From Parascedosporium putredinis (Eukaryota; Ascomycota; Sordariomycetes; Microascales; Microascaceae), in the NCBI GenBank assembly GCA_949357655.1, contig CASHTG010000008.1:434001-498000 (forward strand): a stretch of DNA of 64,000 nucleotides. The letters are read 5' to 3'. Within the stretch, counting starts at the first letter, position 1; each line of letters opens with the position of its first letter. This document shows positions 1-14,344 of the stretch, piece after piece. The position numbers and the translations under genes were made by a program. The notes below the pieces were generated by a model that worked only from the letters and a program-made list of their open reading frames with translations, did no database searches and was not told where the DNA came from.

Positions 1-1727
1 CGCAGGTGGTCCCAAAGTAGGCGAGTCGTGGGACGAAAGGTCGGCCGAGGCAGGAGCAAGACCTGGGGTCGTCACAACACTAGCCGGGTCGTCAGAGATC
101 TTCGAGGTGAAAGACAAAGGTGTAGGTAGAGCAGAGGATCGGAACGCCGGATGGTCCTCATCGGCGGGCCGGGCCTGTGGAGGTGGAAGGCTAGGAAGGT
201 GTCTAGGGGTTGGGAACGTGGGAGGATATCCTCATCCTCGTCGTCATCAAGGAACGTGAGACTTTGCTGACGGGGGAGCATGCTCTGCCTCCCGAAGCGG
301 GAGAGTCTTATCATCCTCGGTGCTACTCCGGGCAGCATCGGGGGAATCAGACCGCCCTGTATGGCGAGAAGCGGCAGATTCGGCTCTGAATTGCCGCGTG
401 GGCGTCTCTCGGCCTTGCTGAAGTTGGATCTGGCGTTGGGCGAAGCGGGACTCGTCATATGGTTGGGCCGGCTTTTGGAATACACCAAGGGCAGTCGCCT
501 TGCCTCTGTCACTTGGGTGGATGGAGAGTACAGATTCCTCATGGTCACTCATGGGTGGGCTTAGGGGAGGTGCTGCCCCAAATGGCTTGCTAGGCTCCGC
601 TAGGTTATTCGTGCGCACACCGAGATCAACGGGGCTCGTCACGGAGCGCGTTCCGGAAAGTGGGTTGGAAGGCGTCAGGTTAGGAGCGCTAGCCTTGGAC
701 AGGAGCCTCCGGTCGCCAAAGGAAAAGCTTGTGGGCGAGTTGTTCTGCGAAAGATCGGGTGTTCGCGCAGTGACTTTGCGGGAAAGCGTATCGAGCCTTG
801 AAAAGGCGAGCGACTGGTTGTCCTGTAGTTCTTGTGTAAGGCCAGTCTCGTATAGGCGTCTCGTCCTCGCTACGTGCCTCTCACCCCGGGCACTGGACTC
901 GTCGAGGTAAGTGGACTTCCAGCAGAGAAGTCCTTGAAGGAATTGGTAGGCTGTGATGTAATTGAGGTTGCGGCTGTCGAATTCCGGCTCGCCGATGGCC
1001 CTGATGATGTTGTCGAGGCGGTCCCCGCTTTCTATTATAAGCCGTCACAGGCGACTCAGGGCGGGCAACCTCCAGGTCCGAGGTCCTCTGCGCACCCTCG
1101 TAGTCTTCGTCGGCCATGGCGGCGCTCCTCTCCTTCTCGGCTTGTTTCCATTTTTGGAAGGCCGAGAGAGACACATCATCCTCGTACAACTGCTTCCCCA
1201 TGCTTCCCCGTGGCATTCCCACCAGGAGCAATCTTGTATATCTTTTGCCTTCCTCCAAACAAGATATTTCCCTCAGTAGGTCGTGGCCTCGTCATGACGC
1301 CGGATGTCGAGTCGCCATCGGATTGTGACTGATAAGAATTGATGCGAGTAAGTGAAGGAGGGGCCCGAATGGACTCAACTTCGGCAATATCACCTAGACC
1401 GCCACCAAAGGCATAGTCCATGCGGGATTGCCTCTTGGGGAAGAGAACGCTGTCATCGCTCGCCTTCCCAATCTTGGTGTTGGGATCATCCTGCTCTCGC
1501 AACATGGAGAATCGGGCAGACAACCCAGTCATCAGCAAGCTAGTCCTAAAGTCGTCGGAGCTCGGCAGGGCGGCTGTGAGGTCGATCTCCGGTTTGACGG
1601 GTTCTTCATGAGATTTCTTGCCCCTGAAGATGCGGAAAGGGTTCGATGATTCGGCCTCAGCAGCAGCCGCCGCGGCCAGGGCGGCCGAGTCGTCCTTGGC
1701 TCGGCGTCTCGTCTTGAAGCGATGCAT
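1..1727 (-). CDS. Conserved fungal protein of unknown function, C-terminus cut by window edge
   Basis: The start is the ATG at 1727-1725 (MHRFKTRRRAKDD), followed by an Ala-rich stretch and a basic segment (FRIFRGKKSHEEP). Conserved-looking blocks follow: RTSLLMTGLSARFSMLREQDDP, an EGNILFGGRQKIYKI segment, then YEDDVSLSAFQKWKQAE, LDNIIRAIGEPEF, RTRRLYETGL and ALGVFQKPAQPYDESRFAQRQ. The C-terminal part is Ser/Pro-rich with an acidic DDDEDED patch and appears disordered. I recognise this arrangement from uncharacterised proteins of filamentous ascomycetes; no enzymatic motif is visible. The frame changes near 1205-1208, 1023-1026, 271-275 and about 226, each at a C run on the + strand or its G/C equivalent, which fits missing bases. 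The protein continues past base 1, where the open frame still reads as Pro/Ser-rich coding sequence. Function unknown. Confidence 0.75.
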
Positions 1728-3038
1728 AGTGAGGGCTGTGGTCTAGCAAATTCTATTCAGGTCGACTTCATGAAATATACCACCAAGGATAGGGTACCGT
1801 TGTCGATTGTGACAAGGCGAGCACTATCTTAAACCGATGTTCGATGAGGGTGAAATGGGGTCGGCTGTTCGAAGGTCCTACTCGACGTTAGATCCTAAGT
1901 ACGTGCATGCTCGTCCAAGTAATCGCTTTCTTTCGTAGACATAGGGAGGCTAGAAAAACGTTGCGAAGACTTTTACGTGGACAAGTCTCGGCCAGCCGAC
2001 AACATAAGATTGCAGAAATCAAAGGATCCCCTGAGTAGGAATAGGCCCCCACGCCTACTATGCACGAGAAGAAACAAGAAACTTGACATACCTCAATCAC
2101 GACTCCCACACGTTGTGCAGGTTTGATCGCCAGGAAATAAAATAAAATAAAAAACAAAGAAAGGAGAAAAAGCCCGGTCAGTTCAGCTGGGTCCGGCGGC
2201 ACATCCAAGCGATCGTGGGTGGACAAGCGAGGTTTGCTGATCGACAGCAAGTCGGAACGGTAAGATAATCAAGATTGGAACGAAAGGAGGGCGAGCTATA
2301 TTTCCCTCGGGCGTTATCGAGACGCCAGTGCACCAGCTCGCGACAAGTCGGACCTGCACGATGGCACTCCCGAGTGAGAGGGTTGTGATATCCTCGCGAC
2401 GACGGGATGGGCAGCAAAGCGGCGAGGCGTGCGTTTCGAGTGTCGTGGAGAAGACAAGCAGTGCTGGGCTTGGCCGGGGTAAATCAAGTTCTGGAAGCTT
2501 GAGCACAGATTCGACTGATTCTCGACCCTGTGGGTGTGGGTGGTGACTCGTCTCAGAAGTGTTTTGAGTCCAAAAGTCTAGGCCAGGATGGACGAGGAAG
2601 TGATGTCGGACAGCCTCGGGGAGGGGTGCGTCGTCGAAAGTCGAGAAAAGGGTCGAACGGAATGGAGAAAAGAGCGAAGTGGACGCAAGGCGAAAGGAAC
2701 GATTCGAAAAGAGCGGCTGACGGAAGGATCTCGTCGGTGATGTTGAGGTGAAAGAGCACGAGGGAAGAGCGAGGTCAACGAGAAAGGGAAAGGAGGCCCA
2801 GAGCAGAGGTCATTAAGATTTAGGTCGGGAAAGATGAGCTGGGACGAGGGGGGTTCGAGCAGGGGCTTGACAGAGTGACGGGACTGTGCCTAGTCGAGTG
2901 GAAATTCACGTCAGGACTGGAGGTACGAGGTGGCGCCGCGCAGGAGAATGAAATCAATGTACTTTCTCGAGACTCTTTTTCTTTCTCTTCTCTTGTTTCT
3001 TTTTTCGCTCGCGCCCTTTCTTCGTCCTTCCCATCCGG

Positions 3039-3080
3039 CTCTTTTTCTTTTTCTTTTTCTTTTTTTTTCTTCCCTCCTTC
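3039..3080. repeat. Uninterrupted polypyrimidine tract with CTTTTT units
   Basis: Forty-two consecutive pyrimidines on the + strand, built partly from repeats of CTTTTT. Overlapping Lys/Glu-rich or Phe/Ser-rich open frames are translations of this tract and its flanks, not genes. Such tracts are common in fungal promoters and leaders. Confidence 0.85.
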
Positions 3081-6000
3081 GGCAGGTACACATGCAGGCA
3101 GAGGCACCAGAAGCACAAGCGCAGGTACGGATGTACTTCGTACAAAGAAAAAAGGAGTTGTAGGCATAGAAGCACAACGAAGCCTGGATGAGGGCATTGG
3201 GTGTGCAGAGTGGAACCACGGTTCGAGGACGTGAAGGCTTCGTGCAGGATACTTGATGCTACGGGACGAACCACCCACAATAGGAGGGAATTCGCCCGAG
3301 TTTGCTCTTTTCAACTTCGAGCGTACTGTACCCCCATCGTACCTGGACCCATCCATGGACGTACACTGCCTTTGGGAGTGGTGTCGCAGGAACCGCACAG
3401 TTCCAGCTCATTGTTGGGTATGGCCCTGTTTGCGTCCATGCATGGGCCTTGGACGACCTTGCCATCCGAGCAAATCGCCCCTTCCCAAGAGAGCGTAAAG
3501 ACCGGGTGCCCTTGCATATGAGCCAGGCCCCCGTCAAGCGCCCCTTCCCCTTTCACTTGCTGCTTGGGGAAGGGAAAAAGGTGCGTTTCCGCAAGGTACC
3601 GCACCGTTTTCCGTACAGTGCGGGACTGCCAGGCCCACCTGAAAGACGAAAGCATGCGAGATGCAGACCGCAGACGACTGGGGTTGGCCTTCGATCTTTT
3701 TATTCACACCCCCTTCCTAGTCCGAAATTGGCGAGTCTCTCAGCGGCTCCACCTGCTTCTTTCCCCGTTCGGCCTTTTGTGGTGCTCAAGGATCGACTGA
3801 CAGCAGCACATCCGTACATTCGTTTCCATCGGGTTGACCTTGACTTCAACGAGCACAGCCATTTCGCCCATGATTGCCGAGAGAGACGGGCAACTCCAGA
3901 TCCCGAGCAGGAGCCACAAAATGGTACGAAGTATAAAGCCCGCCCGCTCAATATCTATTCCAAAGAATGACAGATATCGACGACTATGGTATATCGAGGC
4001 CAATCCTCGTCTGATTGACAATATCGGCGCCATTCTTCTTTTTCTCCCCTTGAGAAATTTCAGGAACGTGCTAGTCATTGGTTGCTCGCACCAACGCAAT
4101 GGAATGAAGTGTCGGCCAAACATGCGATTGGTGATAAGCTAGGGCTTAATGTGGGCTTGGCCAGACCAAGTACGGATGGATCTCGTTAGCGCCGACAACC
4201 TGGCGCACCTGGCTCCATTGACAACCTTTGCTTTGAAAGCGAACATCAGTCACTTTTTCTTCATGAAGCGACACAAGCCACCAGCGTGTGGGACAACTCA
4301 CGAAGGGGTCCAGACAGGTCGGCAAACGGATAAGGAGAATCAATAGGGAACTGTCGCAGAGATCGAAAAGGACTGAGCATGGGAGAGTGACGATCACAGA
4401 TGCCTGCCCTTTTTGCTCCCCTATTCTTTTCTTTCTTTTTTAACCTTCCTCAATCTCTTGATCAAGAGATCTATCCATTAAGACACACCATGGGGGTTTC
4501 CAAACATCAGTCGGACAAGGGTGTCAAACCCTTGAGGAGGGAAACCACAGATATTCGTCAACCTTCGGGGTGGCTTGCCGTCAATCGATCAATTGATGCA
4601 TATTGACCCCCTCAAAGTGTCTGGCCTCCGGGGAATGTGTCAAACTTGTAACCAAAGGTCGGTCCAAGACCAAGCCGGTTCAGTATTGACGCCACGCAGC
4701 GCCTCATCGTGAGTCGGCAAAGTTGAGGACTCTCTCAAGCAAACCGAGGAAGACTCCAAAAGACACCTAAGGTGCCTTTCTAGCCCGTTGAGGACCAATT
4801 TGGTGAGAATACCGAGTAGATAGCTAGAGGGCTCATAGAATCTGAGCCGGCTCCTAGGAAGATCAATTATCCTCTTTGGATTTTGCGGGTTTGGAAAGGG
4901 GCGTCACCTTCATCCTTCACGTCATTCTCTCTCCCGCTCAGGACCCCCACCTTTGACTGGAGAAACGAATTCCCACTCCCCCAGCCGCCTTTGAAACAAC
5001 CATTCGCCACACCCAATGCAAGGTGATGGAGCAGCTGTGCGCTCGACATCTGAGGCAGCTCTTTCAACCTATCCTCATCCCCCATCTTCCCTCCCCCTGC
5101 AGGCAAGTAAAATCAAGCCCGTCACCAGGGCGGAGCGGAGCGAAAAAGAAAAAGCAGCTCCGGACCTCAAGAGGTGCGCTCGCTCCCGGATTCCAGCCAG
5201 CATTCGTCAATCGGTGGCGGCCAATTCATCGAAGAACTGGCTCTTTGCTTGGCTGGTCCCTAAAGCCTCCAGCACCAGCTCCGTACCAGAGTGCCCCTGA
5301 AGCGTACATTGATGATCTCGCGCTGGTGCGATCCGCCTCCTCAAATCCGTAGGATGAGCAGCTGGAACAGAAACCTTCCTTCGCACCTCGATTCGACGAC
5401 ATGCATGCGTCCAGTTGGCTCGTTTCCACCGCTTCCATCAACACGATATGGCTGAAGTCATCAAGCCCATCCTTTTGCCGCCACGTCTCCCGCAACTTGG
5501 GGAGATTATTCTTGTGTGCGTGTGAGGTGCAGAGGTATCCCCGCGGGGAAGTCCGGTGACCCTCTCAACTTTGACAAGGGATAGTGATATTTTCAGTTAC
5601 GCTGCTATCCAGGTATGAACCTGATCGAGAGAGTTCGCCAGATGTTCGTATTCCTGAGCCCGACCGTATCTCCTCGGTGGACAAGAAGCCGCCGTCCCAG
5701 GGCCGATTTGTTGGGTATTACGCCGATCACTTTCATACAAGTAGTCGCCTGGTCAGGCGGTCTTATCCGCTCTAGCCTGCCCGGCTCTTTCAAACCGAAT
5801 ACCTCCCTACTTCCCTACCGACATACGCTACCTGACTATACTCCCCACGTTGGCCGAAGCCTTGTCAGGTTGTGCACGCCACATGTCCACCTTAGACATC
5901 CTCGAAAGTGGTAAACATGGCCCTTTTCTTTCGTTTCTTTGAACATTCTTTACCCATTCACCATATTCCATTCCTCTCTACTTTCGTGATGAGTCTATGG

Positions 6001-9000
6001 CCGTAATAGGCCAACGTCATTCATTGTTCCTTGTGAAAGGGTCGGGAGATCAGAAACGGGAAGGTTCGCCCCCAAACGGGCGAGGCCATAGCTCACCGCA
6101 TTTCTCTGTCGATCTGCAAGTACGTGACCGGTCGGACACATCAAGAACGCCATCGTCCCTCCAAGGACGTGAAGACAGAGCTCTACCTGCCTTGTCCAGC
6201 CGGCGTTAAGAGAAGACAAAAGGACGAATAGAAGGCCTTTGTGGCATGTTTCGTACATCTCACTCGCGAGGCCGCTTGGAAATTGAAGCAAGCGAGGGCT
6301 TGCACTTCCATCCGCCACATATTGATTTAGAGCCGCCTTTTTGTGGATGGCTTTCTATCACCGTTTGTTCCTCGGCGCCCAACGAGAAAAGAGAAAAAGC
6401 CATAGAAAACGAGACAACATGAAGACTGCTAGCTTTGGTGGAGAGAGTGGGACGAGATGAAATTGGAGTGGGAGCCAGTGTCTAACGCCACCGAATTCTC
6501 CTAAGAAATCAAGGTGTGGCGGAAGAATTTGACTGTCCAATTTGGCATCACAACCGCCAGCGAAGTGGCTGGTCTGGATGCCTCATATTAGGCTTGGCTC
6601 ATAATCAAACGACGCGTGGGCGTCCGAGACCTTCGAGTGCTACAAGCACAAGCGCATATTTTCCTCAACTCCGAGAGAGGTAGATTTCTTCAACCTGACA
6701 TGGAAATTTTCACTTTGACTCACCCAGGACAAGAGGGCTTGTGCAGGCCCCCTCCCTTCCACCTCCACTTCAATCGATCGAAATTCTTTCAACCAAAGGT
6801 TTTTTTTTCTTTGGGGGAGGGACTGCCTTTGATCCTCTGGGGTTCAGGGGTAAAGGGGGCAGAGGAGAAGACAATGATCGTCCTCTATCTACACCCCCTC
6901 CCCGCACGCCCAAGGGCACATGGCGATGCCAGTTTGGCGTTTCATTCGCTCTCGGGGCCGCACTGTACAAGTACATGGAAAACACTTTCAGTGCGACCCA
7001 AAGAAAAAGAAAGAACAATGTGGGAAACCGGGATTGCAAGACGGGCACGAATGGACCCCTTCCCAGGATCGACGGCGTCGGCTCCGCGAGCCAATCAAAT
7101 GGTCGTTCCTGAATTTTGTGGGCATCGTACAAGTATTCGCAGTCCACTCTCCGCCCAGCAAAGGTCAGAAGATCTTCTGAACGACGCGAAAGGGGCGACG
7201 AGGGTGCGTGCTGTCAACGCCGGCTGAACCTGAACAACGCCAGCACGAGGCCTGGGACAAATCGATCTGCCTTGCGGCTAGTGGTGAATATCGTCTCTTG
7301 AGGCGAGGATTCCGGATTTCCATGAGTCCCACAGCATGGTTGAGCTGGAGCCAAGCCCTTTCGAGCCCGTTCATCCAGATGACCTGTGTCCTGGCTCTCC
7401 AAGCAAGCTAGCAACTCAACAAGGCAGGCCCACTCGCACTTGCGCTCATCCTCGATGAGGAAAGGGGCAGCCATCGGTATTAGGGGCTGCACAGAGAAGA
7501 AGATGAAAGAAAGATAAAAGATTATATCTTTTGGTGCGGACACATCATCTATGGATCCCATCGCGGGACGATCACGGCTCCGCTTCGACAGTGACAGTCG
7601 AGGATGGGAATGTTCCAGTCCCACTTGGCCCACTTGCTGCCTCGAGGAAGTGTATTGTTCAACCGATCCAATTTTTTAATTTTTTTACCAGTTGAATCTC
7701 GCTCCCGAGACTAGTAATAGGGTGGCCCTTCTTGGGCGCCATTCTCCCGCAGCATTTGAATATCCTCAAGAAGGCGGATGTGAGGCCCACCACTTTTCCT
7801 CCTTTCTTTTGACATGTCTCGCCATGGCCAGGCTAACGTCTCTAGTCCGACCCATCAAGGAATAGGGCAAGTGCAGCCTGTCCTATTTCGGATTAGCCAT
7901 TCCCTTGGACACTGAGCCCGTGGTTGAGCAAACAGAGAGAAAAGGGAAAAAGAAAAAGAAGAGAAAAAAAGAAACAGAGGGCAAAAAGAGAAACTTGGTT
8001 GAAAGTGATGTTGTAACGGGACTGGCCAGTCGCCCCTGTTGAATTATTCACAGTTCTGAGCTTCCAGTTCCCGACTCCTGGGTCCGGGGAATGACTAGGT
8101 TGCTAGGCTAGGCTGGAGGAAGAGGGGGAAAATAGCCTATTCATGATTTGTTGGGCATGGCTGAGAAGGGCTGGCCATGTTGGCAAGGCCTCCAAGGGCT
8201 CTATGATGAGCATATCGAACGTCATCTTATTGGGACCACAGTGATCGCTTTCCAAGCCAGCAATATCTCACAAATCACAGGCTTTGGCTCGATCGAGCTC
8301 ACGGCACATGCAGGTATTGATGGACGAAGGGAAAGTGCGGGACTATTTCGGTCTCAGGGGGCGTTGGTGACTGATGGGGGACCGGAAAGCAGACAGGCGG
8401 GAAGAGCCCCCCCGACCATGGGTAGCTCAAATTTGCTGTTTCACAAGGAAATGCTCCCGTCCCGCCCGTCCCCACCAACGAGGTTTTAATAAGGGGAGGG
8501 AGAGGAAGAGAGGAAGAGAAGAAGAGAAGGAAACAGGGCCTAGAGCCATCTTCAAAGTCATCATGCGATAAATGAAATGTGGGGAGTGCGGCTGATCTCG
8601 CGACTGACTGAAAGAACAGAACGATTGAGGCCGAAGAAGCAGAATATTACTGAAGAAGAGGAAAAGGCCCTCTTTTTGGTGTGTGATGTTGAGCAAGGAT
8701 CCACGCGCGGTGGAACATGGACATTCTGCTGCTCGCTTGCTCTCGAAAAATTGAAAATTGAAAATTGGCAAATTGGCAAGAGCGGCAGGGCCGAATTCTT
8801 CTCGCGTGTTCTACGACGAAAATCTTGCCCAAACGGAGAATACCCATCGGGCACGTCGCCTGGCTTGGCTGGCGCGCGCGCACATCCGGCTCTTGAGCGA
8901 GGTGCAGCAATCGCAACCTCGGGCATGATGTTGTATTGGGACAGCCGGGGAGCCCTTTTGAGGAGAGAGGACAATCCGAAAGAAGAGAGACTGGCATTGA

Positions 9001-9952
9001 CGAATTTTCCTTACCGATCGGACGGTAAAGGGCATAGGAAACCCTCCCTTTGTCTGTTGACTAGATTCCGTCATCAGAGGGGCAACGTCACCATCCTCAC
9101 ATAATATTGATATTCACTTTGCAGTCTTCACGGGCTTTTTTCTTTCTTTTTCTCTTTTTTCTTTTCTTTCTTAGCGGGCCGGGCATGGCGGCATGGACCA
9201 GGCCACCCACACCCCTTCTCATCTAAAATGGCATATTAATACCCGGGATTTTAAGAGGGAGGCCAACCGCAGCGAGATTGCACACCAAATCCAAAAACTG
9301 GGTGCCGTCTTGCATATGGGCTTTTCGGCTTTGCATCGATTATTATTAGGCGCCGTCAGTCTACCCAAGAGGGTCTGATAAGATTTGAAAGGGGGCTAAC
9401 AAGGGCATCAGTCGGGTGCGCCGAGTCCAAGGCTGTGATGGAAGACGACCGGCCGGACGAGGAACGAAAGAGAGAGCTTGAGATCGAAAGATGCATGGGT
9501 GGATGGCGACACACAATGGTCCATTCTATCCGACGTCGTCGGACCATTCAAGATCGAAGCCCATCGTGCCGTGCCGTCGGTTGTGCCTTGAACCGAGGAT
9601 GCTTCTTGCTCTTTTCCTATTTTTCCTTTGTTCCTCTTTTATTAATCTGTCATCGCGTGCATATCTCCAGATGCAGGGCCCAAGGTCTGACCCAAATGAA
9701 GCATGCTATACCGAGGTAAATTGCACCTTTTTAGAACCGCGCAACGGCGAAGCTGGATCCATCCATAGATGCTGATCAGTTTGATATTGATGAGTGGAAC
9801 CTTTTCCCATCGTCCCTTGCCTCCCCTCACTCCACCACAGACCCATCCATGGACGTTGTTACTACGCCTCCAATTCCACAATGGAGCTTGAACCCGGTAA
9901 TTCGTTCACCAAACTAACGACTTGCGCTATTACGTCCAAATCCCCATCCCAT

Positions 9953-10062
9953 GAAAACACAACCACACTCACACACGACATTCATAATACACACATTACG
10001 GCATACACCACACGTACGCACATCACAAACACAGACACACTAACAAACCGCATAACACCGCC
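9953..10062. repeat. A/C-biased strand with CACA-rich microsatellite-like sequence
   Basis: About 110 bases on the + strand in which A and C dominate, with imperfect CA repeats and short interruptions (GACATT, TACGGC). The sequence is low in complexity and no function is evident. Confidence 0.55.
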
Positions 10063-13000
10063 AATGTTCCTTCGTGGACAAACAGAGACCAGTTCGGCGG
10101 CGAAGGACGGCGCACAGCCTTTGTGGTCGCAATGGGAGTTTGGTTTTTAAAATTGAGATTTGCTCTCCTCGCACGCACGCACGCTCTCACTTCCTCCATC
10201 CCTTCTGATCCCTCACTTTAACCTACGATCCGATCACCGTGGGGAGACGCGTTTTTGTCACACGACAAACGCTCGTGCAAACGGAAAGACGCGTTTTGTG
10301 TGTTGACTGTTGACAATGAGGCCGAAAAGAGAAAGGTGCTTTTTTGCCCACGGCCCTCTTTTCTTCTTTTCCTCTCTTTCCTTTTTCCTTTTTCTTACTC
10401 TTCTCTGGGAAATTAGACGTTGGGTTCATGGATGGAGTAGCGTTTCACTGGGCTTTGTGATGGGATGGCGGCCCACCACACACAAGAAGAGAGAAAGAAA
10501 ATTGGAGTTACCGGCACTGTAAAACTTGGAACGGAAGCACGATTACCGTCTCTCTTGCCCCCTCCCGATGTGTACTAAAAAGACAGGATGACCCATGAAG
10601 TCGGGCTGGTCTCTTCGGAAATAAGCAAGGCGACGGCGCACACACAAGAGTTTATCCGTGTCGTCACTGACATGGGGATGCCTTCTTGTGGAATACTTTG
10701 CGGCCGTCGCTTCTCCCCCGCGAGAGTCGATGACGGGAGGACTTGCTCAAAACGGTACACTCTCCGCGCAACGAGTGCCGAATTTTGCCTCGTTCCTATC
10801 ATCATGCAATGCGTTTTTTTCTTCTTATGATTCCTGTCGTCACTGGTGAAATGTCTCTCTTCCTTCGTTGCATCGTCTTGTCTTTATCTGCCTCGCGCCA
10901 GCGCTTGTGTGGCTCATATTATACCATCTCCAAGTTCTATGCGGACCCCACCACCATCCATTGACTTGCCCACCTCTGCTCTAACCTTGCACTAGATTCG
11001 CACTACCCTCCTGGGACCTTTTTTCCCTTCTTTAGTCCAAGCCCCTCCCCCTCATCTTGGATCGAGGACAATGCGTCTCGATCCGATCGCGCCTTTTGTC
11101 GCTCATTCTTTGTTTGTGGCGTCACACCTTGGACGGTGAGATGGAACAGACATACATGCAGCACAACCTTGGTGTTACAGGGAACGAAGAACGATAAGAG
11201 AATGAATATTACAACGGTGCGTCGCGCACGGATTCTTTCCAATGGATCTTTCGCTCTCTCTCGTGAAGTCCCTCCGCTTCCCTCCACGCTAATCCTACCA
11301 AAGTCGCGTCGAGAGACGCGTCTCCAGACGACCTAACCCAAGAAGCACATAAAAAGTCAACCAAAGAAAAAACAAAGGATGAGCGGACAAGGTAACGTTG
11401 TGCCATCACACTGACGTAGACGAAGCCATCCGCCCATAATATCGCGAGAAACAAGATGGGACCTGGGAGGAACAGAGGGGGAGGAGGGTTTAGTCCGTAC
11501 GCCCGCTATGAGGACTTGCACCGCACCACCACCATCTTGTTCATCTCCCCACCCGCCCTCTTTCCTTTCACCCTAGGCCTTTTCACCGTCTCGTCGAGCA
11601 TGGAGCATGGGCTCGAAATTGGATTTCTTGATCAAGTGATTTGCTGCGAGGAAGGCTGTCTCCCAAAGAAAGAAAAAAACCTTGGGTCCGGTATTGGAAT
11701 AGACATGGGCCCTGGCCTGCCAGGGGTTGGCAGAGATGCGCGAACGTGGGGGCCGCGTCCCGGAGCCCAGTCCCGAAGCACCCCATGTTTTGATATCGAG
11801 GAGAGGAATCTGTCGACAAGTTGGGATTGTCGAGTTGGAAAGAAACCGGCCAACGGGGGAAACGTGGATGTCAATTCACGAAGCGAAGCCTGGCGTCGGG
11901 GCTGCCCTTCAAGCTCTAGCCTAGTCTAAGACCAGCCTGGAGGTGCATGTTGTTGGGTCGACAGCCGTAAAAGGCACTGTAAACGGGAGACTTGGATTCT
12001 CCATGTAATTCGAAACCATCAAGAATGGACGTGAATATCCCATCCATGATCAAGTCTCAAGACAGGATGTTTCCCCCTCAACCAGTCAACCAAGTGGGCT
12101 CCATGAAACAGATCCTCCACACTCCAAGAGAGCACGTCATTTCGCCAATTCTGGGGAACCCTCCCCTCCTTCTATAGATGTGTCTTCTAATAATGAATGT
12201 GCTTCATATGCAACACTGTCCCACCTTTTTTTTTGTCTTTTCCCAAGCCAGCCCAAGACGCGCGCCGGGTATGGAGCACGTGACCGCTTCCCGAGTTTCG
12301 GGATCCCCGGACTCGGAGAGGAGAAGAACGGTGGTGCGGCGGAGGCGGCGGCGGCGGCCACGGCGGCAAAAGAAGAAAGAGTGCACGACGCCCATCCCTT
12401 CTGGTTAGATAGGGAGAGGTTGGGAGTTCCCCTTCGTGGTGCCATGAAAGCCACTTTTTATCGGCGAGTCATCATGACTCGATTCTCTCGCCGATCCCTA
12501 TTCGACTGGTCCCCGGTTCTCGCCTCTATCTTCACTTTGTAAATGACGAGAAACATACATAGATTGATAGTGTCATGCGAAGCCATAAACTAGTCGAATT
12601 GGGGGCGACAGCGAGGAGTTTGCCTCTTCGGAAAAGCAATACAAGAAAGAAGAAAAATCTCCCTCCAAGGACAAAGCAACGTGAGCTTGAGGAATAAGCA
12701 AAGAAACAAGTGAGAACTAACAAATCCTTTGGTAGTAATTATAGTTGGCGGCAAATCTCGTGCAAGTCTTTCCTAGATTTCCTTTTTCTTTCTTGTTCAA
12801 GTTCCCCTCTTCCTAGGTTATGAGTCGCGTCGAGGAAGGGGGCGTTGTACTCATGGTTTACAGGTCGGCTGCATTTGGATCTTGATATCGTCCATTTTCG
12901 TTTTCCCTCTCTTTCCTTCTTTTTCTTACCCCTTTCTTTCAGAGTCTGCCCATGGCCATTTCCAGTGCCACCCCTCCACCAGTCATCGTTCGGCCTCGCC

Positions 13001-14313
13001 TCTCGCTAATTCCACTTCTGTCACCTTGATGGAAACATGATGAAGCATTTGATCACTTCGTAGCGCATACCTAGTTGGCGTGCTGCGAACAGGGACGAGT
13101 CACCCATCCACCGAGAGCCGGATTAGCACATGAGCTAGGCAGCTGAAGGAGACTTACTCAACTCCATAGTCATGTCCAAACGGCGGCTAGCTTTACCCTT
13201 GCGAGTTATTCTGGGAATCTGCCTGCTTGACGAGGTCAGAGGGGACAGGTGGAGGGGACAAGCGAGACGCAGCAGGTCGAGGAAGGAAAGATACTAAAGG
13301 AGTGTGTAACTACCATCTACTTCCTGTCATCAATCGCCGGGAGTACAATGGTTAGGGGATCGGCTTCAGCTCATCCCGGCCCTTGCAATCACAGGTGGGG
13401 AAAAGGGTCGGACAAGGACGGGACGGGATCAGGAGGATTTTCAACCACTCCCTGACCAAAAGAAAACCCACCTGGAATTTGGTAGAGAGGTGGGCGGGTG
13501 GGGAGACGATGAGTACCAAGGAGACGGGACGAAGATGGGCATCCTCCAGCATCATTCACCCCCATCGGGAGTCTCATCTCTCCTCGTTCTCTATCGCGGG
13601 GTGAGACCGAGACTGCCAGACACTGGGGCGGCAGCAGAAAGCATGGTGATTAGCCCTTTCTCCTTGGTCTGGATCAACGGGGCCGCGAGGACCCCTGCGG
13701 TCCACTCAAAGTCCAGCCGCCTTCGTACTGCTTTTCTCTCCCCCTCTCCTCCTTCCCCTCCGTCCTCCTCCTGCCCTCCCTCTATCTACCACTCATCTCT
13801 CCCCGTGCGTCAAAGCGAGATGATGGCTTGGTGGCGCCTGCGCCCGGGAAGCACCAGGAGCTAAAGCATGTCCCGGTTTATTAGCCTTTTGTCTCTCGGC
13901 CGATATCTCGAGTTTCCATTCTCGCCTCTTCGCTCGCATCCTAGCCCAACAAAACTGAACAAAGAGAAGAAATCAAGTTAGAGGGCTTCTCACATGCTCT
14001 CACCTTCCCTCAACAAGGACGGCCTCCCCGGCAACCGTCAACCGAAAAATAAGAAAAGTCTCACCATCCCTTCCTCCGCTAAACTTCCGCAATGGCTTAG
14101 CACCTATCGCGGCCCGCCTAGTTTTAAGCTATTTTCCTTAGCATAGATCTCTTTTTCTTTTTGGAAGCCAAGCGAATAGACGAGATGGCTATGTCTGGTG
14201 AGGTTTTGATCTCCCGCTCTCAGCTCATGTTGTCTCAAATGGAGTGTTCTGCCGAGATCGAAATCCGGTTCATTGGGTTGAGTTTGTAACCATCGTGTCT
14301 CAGAATATCCGCG

Positions 14314-14344
14314 TTCCTTTCCTTTTCTTTCTTTCTTTCTTTCT
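14314..14344. repeat. Pyrimidine tract ending in (TTTC)n
   Basis: A pyrimidine-only run with about five TTTC units. Read on the minus strand it gives a Lys/Glu/Arg-rich segment (KKERKGKER) inside an otherwise unsupported open frame, so I treat it as a simple repeat. Confidence 0.7.

Noticed and set aside
2820..3398. 192-residue minus-strand open frame with a Lys/Glu-rich segment
   Set aside because: Its length comes from the polypyrimidine tract at 3039-3080; no codon bias or conserved motif.
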